Assembly (NCBI RefSeq): GCF_000189635.1
Contig: NW_002476248.1
Coordinates: forward strand, 16,631-80,630
From: Tetrahymena thermophila SB210
Taxonomy: Eukaryota; Ciliophora; Oligohymenophorea; Hymenostomatida; Tetrahymenidae
Direction of reading: 5' to 3'
Length of the DNA stretch: 64,000 nt
Shown: piece after piece, positions 40,801 through 50,800 of the stretch
How positions within the stretch are numbered: position 1 is the stretch's first letter
How the letters are laid out: each line of letters opens with the position of its first letter
The notes under the pieces: model-generated
Told to the model about the DNA's origin: nothing
The model's database searches: none
Seen by the model: the letters and a program-made list of their open reading frames with translations, nothing else
Made by a program: the position numbers and the translations under genes

Positions 40801-41560
40801 AGCTACTCCAGCAAATCTAGGCCTGAAGACGTTGTTAAAATGTTGCGTGAGCTCTTCATCGAATTCGATAAATCCTGCATCACTAGAAATGTATATAAAG
40901 TCTATACAATTGGAGGTAAATGAAAAAACATCATTTTTTAATAAAAGCTGAATTTAAACAAAAAATTATCATTTAATTACAAAATATTTAATAAAAGCTG
41001 AATACAAAATAATAAATACTCAAAAATAAATAAATAAAAAATAATAGATTGCTATGTAGTGTTAGGAATGACGAACATAAACAATAGAATAATACATGAA
41101 GAAGCTAAAAATGTAGTGGATATGGGTTTCTCTATGATTAAGACAATTTAGTACGTTAGGGATAAAGTGAATAACTCAGACCTTTAAATGAGAATAGGAA
41201 TCCACACAGTAAATAAAACTAAATATAAATTTTATTAATAGATTTAATAAATTAAATTAAAAGGGAAAGATTTTAGGAGGAATATTAGGAACGAATATAG
41301 TCAGATACGATATTTTTGGAAAGGATGTCATGATAGCCAATAAGTAAAATTTAATTAAATTACAAATTTTATATTGAATTTGAATATTTATTTTTAGGGT
41401 CGAGTCAAATGGTGTAGGTGGATAAATCTCTGTCAGCGAAGCAACAAAGGTTCTTCTCGAGAATAATTACAAAGATATTTTCTAATTCAAAGATCATAAT
41501 CCCATTAAACTCAAAAACTTTGAAGAGGAAATTAAAACCTATCTAGTGAAACAAAAATGA
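28873..41560 (+). CDS. guanylyl cyclase fused to a degenerate P4-ATPase-like domain
   Basis: Exons supported by homology and phase: 28873-28909, 28948-29144, 29831-30038, 30097-30431, 30527-31842 (two frameshifts), 31905-32068, 33065-33993, 34132-35190, 35808-36480, 36546-36892, 37310-37638, 37717-38143, 38342-38514, 38576-39023, 39102-39848, 40001-40915, 41048-41208, 41264-41343, 41398-41560 (TGA). Order: M1-M2, A domain (IEIGDIIILKKKDYCPADIV), M3-M4, phosphorylation site written SQTGT, long N/Q-rich N domain, TWVLSGDKQQKAIAAALQ hinge, M5-M10, six helices, cyclase domain 1, six helices, cyclase domain 2. Domain 1 lacks both metal aspartates but keeps NTTSR; domain 2 has LLFADISGF and IGDCY. 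Glu in QKIETVG and Ser in FSLIGD suggest GTP rather than ATP. This fusion, with swapped cyclase halves, is known from ciliate and apicomplexan guanylyl cyclases. It should make cGMP at the membrane. The 5' end is unresolved. Confidence 0.88.
32120..33000. repeat. intronic minisatellite, ~9 copies of an ~85-90-bp unit
   Basis: Fills most of the 996-nt cyclase intron 32069-33064. The unit is close to gaagcttttaaaattaattg, then aaatctttaattaaagatga and a T-run followed by cattaaaaaaaataattg. Copies near 32210, 32295, 32389, 32472, 32532, 32624, 32703 and 32786 are recognisable. Confidence 0.85.
35270..35765. repeat. intronic degenerate short-period repeat
   Basis: Inside the 617-nt cyclase intron 35191-35807. 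A loose unit of about 35-45 bp built on aaaaaacatgatttttgaat / aaaaccataatttttgaata recurs about a dozen times. Other introns of this gene are mostly shorter and non-repetitive. Confidence 0.7.
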
Positions 41561-43001
41561 AATAATTACCAATTCAATCAATTATCTAAAATTAAAATGG
41601 AATTTAAAATTTCTTTCTATTTCAAAACAAAACAAAATTAAATTACCAATCTAAAGTTGTTTAAACATAAAAAAATAAATATTTACATCGATCAATGCAT
41701 GCATAACACAGTCACACGCAATACAAACAAACAAACAGACAAACAAATAACTAACCTATTAAAATATTAACCAAATTTAATTATTGTAAACAACTAAATT
41801 AATTATCTTTAAAAATTAACCACCATATATATAAATAATTTTAAATATTTTAATAAAAAACTAACAAATCAACTAAAAAATAACAAACAAACAAACAATA
41901 ATTAATTGCTTATATTCATTCCTTGGACTGATCTTACCCTCAACATGTTTTATATTTATTATTTACAATTAAAACTAACTAACTCACTCACTAACTAACT
42001 TGTTTTTAAAGTATATCAATAAACCTTCTAAATTCATTTATTTTAATATCAAATTAAGATATTTATTCATAATCTCCTTTTAAAACTCTAAAGTATAAAT
42101 TTTATTAATCTTTAAGATTAAATTACTCACACAATAATATTTTGAAACTATCTGTCTATTTTAATTAATATTGAAGAAACATTTTTACTTCCTCAATTTT
42201 TATTCTATTTGATTCCATAAAGGTTCCTCCTTATAAAATGAAATGAAAAAGTAGATTCTCCTTGTTCCAAATAAGAAATATATCAATAAATCTTAAAAAT
42301 TTGTTACTATTTTTTGATAAAAAAAGATATTTTCATACAAAATAAAAGTGAATAAATCATAAAAATTATTAAATTTATTCTAAAAATAAATATTTTTATT
42401 GATTTTTGAATAGCAATTTTAAGAAACACAAAATAAATAAATATTTTAATTATTTAACTTGTTTTAATTAAATATTTATTTTTTAAATTAAACTTTTGTT
42501 TATTTATTTATTAGATTTTTTTATTTTTTTGTTATTTGTTTTATTTTAGTTAAAAGGTTTACTTTAATTTATCATTTAAAATTTTGTGATTTATTTTCGT
42601 TTATTTATAAATCTGATTATAAATCAACGCTTTTTTGCTGCTTTTATTTAACATGTTCTTAACAAATAAACAATTATTGATGGAATATTTGATTTTTCTA
42701 TTTTAAAAATAGATAGATTTAAATAGATCATTCTAGATTTTAGTGTAAAAATTCTAATATTATAAGTGAGTAAGTAGTGTCTGATAGACAAATCGATAGA
42801 CTTTTCCATATAAAATTTTTCTGATTTGAGCTAAAGATAGGAAATTTCTTTTTTTATTAGCTTGAGCGGTGAGGGTGAGCGCTTTAAATTATTGATCAGA
42901 GATAGGTGAATAACAAACAAACAAACAAATATTTATTATTTAATTAAAAAAATACAAAAACTTAATTAGCATCAAACTATTTATAGTAAAGCAATATCAA
43001 A
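41561..43001. other. intergenic DNA
   Basis: Between the cyclase stop and the Bax-inhibitor family start. It contains scattered acaaacaaacaaac and taactaact short repeats (41720-41900, 41970-42000, 42910-42930). No coding or RNA signal was supported. The region just upstream of 43002 should hold the promoter. Confidence 0.6.
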
Positions 43002-43904
43002 ATGTTGTCAAGAGCTATTTCAACCTTTGCAAAGAACCAAGTTCTTCAAAAATCACTTTATTAAGGAACTGCTCCTCTTTACAATTTCACAAGATTTTCT
43101 GAGAAGCTCAACAGAGTTAAGAGCAAATCCAATGAAGGTTTTGCCTAACCTGATAACGATTCAGCCATGCATCATGTTATTACTAATGATGGATTGAACG
43201 CTTTCATTACTAGAGTTTACAAGACTACAGGTTTAGGTATTATGGGTGCTTTGAGTACCTCTACTTTAGCCGTCTCTTCTGGTTTAGCATACACTAGTCC
43301 TCTTTTCTGCGGTCTCGGAGGATTCGTTATGGCTCTTGGAGGTATTTTGGGAAGCAGCTACATGAGTCCCAATTATTATTCTGAAGTCATTAAAGGATAA
43401 GTTCACTAAAAGACTTCTAACACTCCTATGAGATTGGGTCTCTACAGTTTAGGTATGGCTGGATTGGGATTGTCTTCTTCTGTCCTTTTCGGTTCTCTCC
43501 ACATGATTAATCCTGCCATTTTACCTTTAAGTATTGGTATTACTGGTGCCGTTTTCGGTTCCGCTTCTCTTTATGCTCTTTACAAGCCAAAGGATTCTCT
43601 CCTCTCTTGGGGAAGCAGCTTATACGCTGGTTTATTCGGTATGATTGGTTTACAATTAGCTGGTGCCTTGACCCAACTCTTCATGGGTCCTAACTTATTT
43701 ACATTCATGTGCCACAGAGCTGACTGCTTCATTGGAGTCGGTCTTTTCACTGCCATGGTTGCTTACGATACCCATGTTGCCATTAAATAATACGAAATGG
43801 GCAATGCTGATCACTTGGGTGTTTCTATCGATTTTGCTTTAGATTTCTGGAATATTCTTACACGTGTTGCTCAAATTTTGGGAATATATAGCAAGGACGA
43901 TTGA
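43002..43904 (+). CDS. Bax inhibitor-1 / TMBIM family membrane protein
   Basis: Intron-free, 300 residues, ending at TGA. After ~70 residues come six to seven hydrophobic segments (about 70-265) rich in Gly/Ala/Leu, closing with the family signature YDTHVAIKQYEMGNADHLGV, then SIDFALDFWNILTRVAQILG. These features place it in the Bax-inhibitor-1 superfamily. The N-terminus (MLSRAISTFAKNQVLQKSLY) is Arg/Lys/Ser-rich without acids, like a mitochondrial presequence, which points to the GHITM/TMBIM5-like mitochondrial inner-membrane branch. Codon use has more C and G than its neighbours (many TCT, GGT, AAG, ATC), as in well-expressed Tetrahymena genes. The family is linked to ion homeostasis and cell-death control in animals; the ciliate role is inferred. 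Confidence 0.92.
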
Positions 43905-45325
43905 AATCAAATAATTGATTGATTGACTCAATATGTTAGTTAGATTTTATAATTTTTAAGCAGCTTATTATTAATTTCCTCAATTGAAATAGAATTGATT
44001 TTTCTAGAAAAAAAAGCAATAAAAATGATCATTTTTATATAAATATTGTGTATTGAGTCATGAAATGCATAAGTTATAAAGTAAATCAAAATAAATTAAT
44101 ATAATTTACTTTATTAAACAGGCTATTTATGTCTATTTTTATAACTAATCAGTAACATAATTTCTTTATTCTTATTCTTTTTAAATATAGATTTTTCTAA
44201 TTTATTTTTACAATCAATCAATCACTAATCTGAAATAAATACATAAATCAATCTTATATTGAAATTATTTCGAATTTTCATCAACAAATAAATTATTTCT
44301 ATAATTAAAATTTACCACTATTAAATAAATTCAAAAAAGTTATTGCATAAAATGTATTATTTTATAAATTTATTTTGCCTTCAACTAAATTATACTCTTT
44401 TAATTATTTTAGTTTGCTCTTTCTAAATTTCTGAAATTAAACAAATTACAAAATAAAATAATAAAACATAAAAAATATATTTTAAAAGTGATTCAAATAT
44501 GTTTTTAAAATAAATAAATATTTTACAACATAAAAAAATATTTAGATTTCTGTATTGAATTTAATTAGCACAATAATTTTTTCAAGTAATTTTTTAATTT
44601 AATTTTACGGAAAGAGTTAGCAATTTTTTAATTATTTTAATTATTTTTAAGTTCATTTTTTATTGATTGATTAAATAATTTCATATTATTAATTAGAATT
44701 TTATTATTTTCTAAATTAAAAGAATTTTTATTTCAAATCTTTTATTTTAATCTACTTTACTTCAATTAAAACTATATTAGATAATATTTTTTTAATTACA
44801 TAATTACAAAATTCCTATATTAAAGTATTTCTAAATCTATCTTAAAAAATTAAGTATAAAGCAAATCAATTAATCATAAAATTATATTTTAAATAAGAAT
44901 CAAAGTAGTGTTTCACAATAAATAAAAATTACTAAAATTATATCAAATATATTTAAATATTTAGATAATTTTATAAATTTATTATTAATAATTTTTTCAA
45001 ATTGACAATTAATTTAGTTTAAAAATAAAAAAACTATTTAGAAAAGAATAATAAATAATTCATAGGGGTGAAATAAATATATTGAATTAATAAAAATACT
45101 TAGTTTTAAATAGCAATAAATACCTTTGAAAAAAATTATTTAAATTAGTTTTTTTGAAGTTTGTTTTTAAAAATAAAAAATAAATTGAACAAATAGCTCA
45201 TAAAATTTATTTGATTTCTTGAGTATTTTGCGCTGGTTGCAATTTTTATGTGCGTAATCTCTTAATGATATACGTTTGTTAATAAATTTTTTATCACAAT
45301 TATCATCTATTTACTATATATAGTT
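43905..45325. other. intergenic DNA between convergent genes
   Basis: Extremely AT-rich, with no coding frame, RNA gene or clear repeat. It holds the 3' ends of the Bax-inhibitor family gene (plus) and the hydrolase gene (minus). Confidence 0.65.
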
Positions 45326-46495
45326 TCATTTAGTATTTGTTTCCTATTTATTAGAATTTATCTCATTTTATATTTGTTATACATTTTTAAATAGATAAAT
45401 TCCTTAATCCAGACCTCCTTTGTATACAGGTTAGTGATTTTCTATCAAAAGACTCTACTACTCTTATGCTGAATCAAATCTTTAATTACTTTTAAGGCAT
45501 TCTGTATAAAAGAAATTAGGAATATGCTAGGCAATTCTTAGCTAGTTGATGGTAAATTATTTATTGTTTTTGGAAGATTGGTCAAACTGAAGCTTTTCAG
45601 GATGAAATTAAGTACCATAGAAAGGATAGACTTTTCCTTCAGCTATTGAAACAAATTATTTTCCTTTTTAATCCTTGCTATAAGCTATGCAATTAAAATT
45701 TTAATTGATTTTTGGATTTTCTAAAAACTATTTCTTAGAGAAACCATGTTTGTGGTTATAATAAAAGAATTCTTCTTCTTCTAGACATTTTATTAAAGAT
45801 TTTGATAATTTAGATAGAATTCTTGACTGTGTTTTTGCTTCTTTACTAAATATTTATTTTGCAAAATGGTTTTTGCTATCGAATTGGTTTCTAATTTCTT
45901 AATTAGAAAAGCTTAGAAATAATAACTCAAATCCCAAGCAAGTAGTCCATAAAGGAAAGTAGTTTCCTTTCTCGTTTTTCTTTTTAGCTAATTCTATCAA
46001 AAATATGGCTACTTTTGAAAATTAAGTAAATTTTTTTTCTTCTCCTTCTTGCACTCTCATCATCAAGTTAGCTCCACCTCCTGTTAAAACTAGCCCATTA
46101 ACTTTATTCATTAAATTCTCCAAATTTTCTAAAGAGTCAGTCCAGTTTAATGGAATTATTCTCAAACCACTTTATTAGAAGTATTAAACATAAGATGTGT
46201 AGATGTAGGAGTATTCTTCTTTCGGATAACTCTAAAATCCTGATGGAATACTTAAAATAGCAATAACAGGAAAACTAATAAAACTGTTTTTGACACGAGA
46301 AACATTTGAAATACAACTTTTTGCATCGTTTTAATTTTGAATTTGAGAAATTTCTGAATTCTAAATGCCTTCATCATTTTCTTGTTTTAATTCTTCTTCT
46401 TCTTCTTAGTCACTTTAAAAAGCTATTACATAAAGCAAGAAATGGAACACTTAAAAAGAAATCAAAAAACTTAATTTTAAAATAAGTATTTACAT
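45326..46495 (-). CDS. gamma-glutamyl hydrolase (peptidase C26), secreted
   Basis: Intron-free, 389 residues, TGA stop. It starts MQILILKLSFLISFQVFHFL, a signal peptide, followed by an acidic stretch. The class-I glutamine-amidotransferase-like fold is recognisable: PVIAILSIPSG, IIPLNWTDSLENLENLMNKV, NGLVLTGGGANL, NYFPLWTTCLGFELL with the nucleophile Cys at about 186, and FYGTQFHPEK with His about 298 and Glu about 300. These match the catalytic residues of human gamma-glutamyl hydrolase. It should trim polyglutamate chains from folates in lysosomes, food vacuoles or outside the cell. The C-terminal ~45 residues are polar and Gln/Asn-rich, longer than usual. The neighbours are unrelated. The first in-frame ATG giving a signal peptide was chosen as the start. 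Confidence 0.92.
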
Positions 46496-47861
46496 TAATA
46501 TTGAGCATTTGATGCTTAAAATTATTTATTATTACTATTCATTTTTATAGAAAATATAAAATGTATTGAAATAAGGCTAATATTAATAATATTTGATTGG
46601 TTGTTTGAATTTTTTTAATTTGTAATGAATATATCTTTGAACAATAAATTCTAAATTGTTGATTCATAAGATTTATAAATATTTATTTATTTAGTTTAGT
46701 TTATCAAATACTCCAAATTTTCTTTAGTTAATTTATTTTAAAAGCTAAATGCCTTACTAAAATCTAATGAAGTGGATTCACTATTTTTTAGAAAGGCCTT
46801 TATTTATAATACTTGTTTTTAACATTAAAATATTTAGAATAGTTTTTTATTTATCATCTTATTTATTTTAAATCAATTGAGCACATTCAATTTTTGTTTG
46901 TATGCATTTATTAACATAAAAAGTAAATATTTTATGAAAATATTTTAATATAGTTCTTCCAGTTATTAAATTCTTGTAGATGTGGAAATATAAGAATTGA
47001 ATTCCTGGATTTGCTATTTATAAATTAGATTAATTAAATAAACAAATAATTTATTAAAAAATATTTGTTTTAAATTTTTATATCATTTAAGAAATTATAT
47101 TTTTTATTTAAAATAGATTTTTATTTTTTTAAAATACAAATATACTTAATTAATTATTTTAAAAGAAAATATTAATTACCGTAAATCCTCATAAATTCTC
47201 ATCATCATAAATTTTCACCATATTTCCTGAGTATTTATAATTAAAATTATTCTATTTTTTTTCAAATAGTAAATGAAAGTTTTTGTATTTTAGATGATGT
47301 ACATTAAAAAATATATTTTATTTGTTTAAATAAGAAAGCTAAATATTTGTTATTATTATAATTATGAAAAAAAATGATATCTAGAGGATTTAGATATGAC
47401 ATAAAGTATATTGAGAATGCGAGCTTATTAGAATTAATACATTATTTTAATGAATTTTTTTGCAATTATTTAGATTTATTTTCATATTTTTTATAAATAT
47501 TACCTTTTTAAAATAGTTAAATTTTTTTTTAAATGTTTCAAAGATTTAAGATTTTAAAGAAAATTAATCTAATTACAAAAACAAACACATAAAAATACAT
47601 CAAAAATTTATTTTATTCTAGTGATAATGCATTCTTATTTTCCTTTATTTCTAATCTATAGTTCCTACTATAATTTTAAGTAAACATTTGAAATAAAAAT
47701 ATTAAGATTTAATAATAAATGCTACACTAACTTTTTTGTGATTTCTCTTACTAAATAAAAGCAAATTTATAAATTAATAAAATTTATTAATTCTATTTAT
47801 CCTCCTAATAATTAATTAAATCTCCATTAATTGCTATTTACTATTTTTGAAAAAAAAATAA
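46496..47861. other. intergenic DNA between divergent genes
   Basis: Upstream of both the hydrolase and the first LRR gene of the right-hand cluster. About 47630-47861 is similar in inverted orientation to 61640-61865, upstream of the minus-strand LRR gene, so it probably carries a shared 5' flank or promoter. Nothing else was supported. Confidence 0.6.
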
Positions 47862-50800
47862 ATGATATAATAGATTAAAAGATATTATAAATTAGAAGAA
47901 GTAATTATTAATTTTTTATCAAATAACTTTAAATTTATTTTGTTTGATATAAAAAGTTTTTAAACTCTTCACTTTAATCTCATCAGGTTCTCCATATTTA
48001 TCTGAGGTATATTTCATTTATAAATATTCTCATTATAATAAATATTTTATACTTATTTAACTTTCAGTTTATTTTAATATTTGATATTTTTTATTCATTT
48101 TTTCCTTCTAAAACTTTACTAGATAAAAACTGTATATTAGTTTTGGATTGTGATGTTTTTACTTAAATAAATTAATTTATTACAAAAAAACTCTTTTTAC
48201 TTGTTTGTTTATTACCTTTTTATTTTATTTTATTTAATTTTATTTTTCATTTTTATTGTATTTGTGTGTTTTTTTTCTTCTATCTTTCTTAATTGAACTG
48301 AACTCATATTTTTTTTTTAACATTTGCTTGTATTATTTTTTAATTCATTTCTTATTTGTTTATATTTTTACTTCATTTTTCCATCTAAATAATTAATTAA
48401 TTATAATTTTTTTTCTCAATATTTATAAAGTTAAAATAAAATTGATGTAAAATGTGTATCAGGCTTAGGTTCTGCTTTAGCAAATTGCACAAATCTCTCA
48501 AATTTGACACTTGATCTTCGGTAAAAATAGTTTATTAGTTTTGGAGTAATTTTTTTATTTATAAAAATGAATTTAAAATAATATAGCTCTTTTAACTTAC
48601 TTATGTTTTTTATTTGTTTTACTTTTTTACTATACTTTTGTTTTTTTATTTCTTCTATCTTTCTGAATTTAAATTATTTTTGTATTTTCAGCATTTACTT
48701 TTATTATTTATTATTTAATTTATTTCTTATTATTTAATATTTTTTGTTCATTTGTTCCTTCTAAATAGCTAATTAATTATTATTATTTTTTAATATTTAA
48801 AAAGTTTGAATTAAATTGGTGATTAGGGTATATCAGACTTAGGTTCTGCTTTAGCAAATTGCACTAATCTCTCAAATTTGACACTTGTTCTTCAGTAAAA
48901 ACAGTTTATTAGTTATAAAAATGAATTTAAAATAATATAGCTCTTTTAACTTGTTAATTAAATTTCTATTTGAATTACTTTCTTTTTCTTTTTTATTGTT
49001 CTTGTGTTTTTTTATTCTATTTTTCTATATTTAACTCATTTTTTATAGATTTTTTTATTTATTTATTCATTTCTTATTATTTAAAATTTTTTCATCCTTT
49101 TTTCCTTCTAAATAGCTAATTAATGATATATTTTTTCTTCAATATTTAAAAAGATACAATTAAATTGGTGGTATATACATACATACATACATACATACAT
49201 ACATACATACATACATACATACATACATACTCGCACATGGTGACATGCACTCGGGATAGGGGCCCTATATATAATTACTTATACATTATTATTATACGTA
49301 TACCAATTTATTTATATATAATTGTGGGTAATATACTAGAAGGGAAGGGTCACCTACACCCTAATGGCATTTCTACTAATCTTCCATGATTTGACTACGC
49401 ATTATGCTCGCTTCCCATTTGTATTCCAGATCTTCTGTTCAGAATGGGGCCTCCTCTTTACCACCTATCAGATTTGGCCCTTCCCTCCTACCAAGGAGAC
49501 CGCTGGTAACATTCACATTTTTACATGGAATTTTTCGAAATAAAGGGGGCGGTATAGGATTCGAACCCCCGATATCACTGCTAAGACCCTTCGACTCGCC
49601 CACTCGAGCCGCTTAGCCCTTCTTAAATTGGTGGTTAAGGTGCATAAGGCTTAGGTACTGCTTTAAAAAATTGCATTAATCTCATAAATTTGACACTTGA
49701 TCTTGGGTAAAAGCTGTTTATTTGTTTTGGATTATGATACTTTTAGTTATAAAAATAAATATTTAACAATTTACTCTTTTAACTTGTTTTTTAGATTTTT
49801 ATTTGATTTACTTTTCTTTTTTATTGTACTTGAGTTTTTTTTCTTTCTATCTTTCTTAATTTAACTCATTTTTTTATTTTCAATATTTGCTTTAATTATT
49901 TTTAAATTCGTTTGTTATTATTTCAAATTTTTTCTTCCTTTTTTCCTTCTAAATAAATAAATAACTAATTATTCATATTTTTAATATTTAAAAAGTTGGA
50001 ATTAAATTGGTTCAAAAGGTGCATCAGGCTTAAATTCTTATTTAGCGTATTGCACTAATCTCTAAAATTTGAAACTTTCTCTTAGGTAAATCAGTTTATT
50101 TGTTTTAGATAGTAATATTTTTTTTAATAGAAAAGAATTTAAAACAATATAGCCCATTTTGCTTATTTATTAGATTTTTATTTGATTTCTTTTCTTTTTT
50201 ATTGAACTTGTGTTTTATTTCTCTCTATCTTTATTAATTTAACTCATCTTTTTATTTTCAATATTTGCTTTTATAATTTATTTCATATTTTTCTTCATTT
50301 TTTTCTTCTAATTTTTAATTATTTGTATTTTTTTTTCGATATTTAAAAAGAGCAAATTATATTGGTGATCAAGGTGCATCATGCTTAGGTTCTGCTTTAG
50401 TAAGTTGCACTAATTTCTCAAATTTGACACTTGATCTTGAGTAAAAACAATTTATTTATTTTGGATTGTGATATTTTTTAATTACAAAAATGAATTTAAA
50501 ACAATAAATCTCTTTAACTTGTTTATTAGATTTTTATTTGATTTTAAGTGTGTTGTTTTTTCTTTCATCTTTCAAAATATAACTCATATTTTTATTTTGG
50601 ACATTTTTTTCTTAATTTTTTCCTTACTTAATTTTTTGTTTTTTCATCAATTTAAAAAGATAGAATGAAATTGGTGACTAAGGTGCATCACTCTTAATTT
50701 CTGCTTTAGCAAATTGCAATAATCTCTCCAATTTGACACTTTTTCTTGAGTAAAAACAGTTTATTTGTTTTAGATTGTGATATTTTTAGTTATAAAAATG

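Larger units (their letters stand above)
49173..49622 (-). mobile_element. SINE-like element with tRNA-like head and (CATA)n tail
   Basis: A ~450-bp insert, visibly far richer in G+C than all surrounding DNA, placed inside a 90-nt LRR exon. Removing it with one 13-bp flanking copy restores the exon exactly (19 + 71 nt). Read on the minus strand it starts GAAGGGCTAAGCGGCTCGAG, has an A-box-like GGCTCGAGTGGG about 13 nt in and a perfect B-box GGTTCGAATCC about 56 nt in, then ~300 nt of unrelated body and a (TATG)n tail. No protein is encoded. This is the plan of a tRNA-derived SINE. Alternatives: an excised germline segment (IES) if the window is micronuclear, or an assembly chimera. A functional tRNA is unlikely because the T stem and acceptor pair poorly. 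Confidence 0.7.
49160..49635. repeat. 13-bp target-site duplication around the SINE-like insert
   Basis: ttaaattggtggt occurs at 49160-49172 and again at 49623-49635, directly flanking the insert. In uninterrupted LRR exons the same position is present once (aattaaattggtg). Length and perfect match fit target-primed insertion of a SINE or LINE. Confidence 0.85.

Noticed and set aside
49404-49616. A 70-residue plus-strand frame in the SINE-like insert
   Set aside because: It is the antisense of the tRNA-like head and body; no known protein pattern, no intron or start context.
49543-49622. A functional tRNA gene on the minus strand
   Set aside because: The B-box loop is perfect, but the T stem has mismatches and no 7-bp acceptor stem or clear anticodon arm could be paired by hand.
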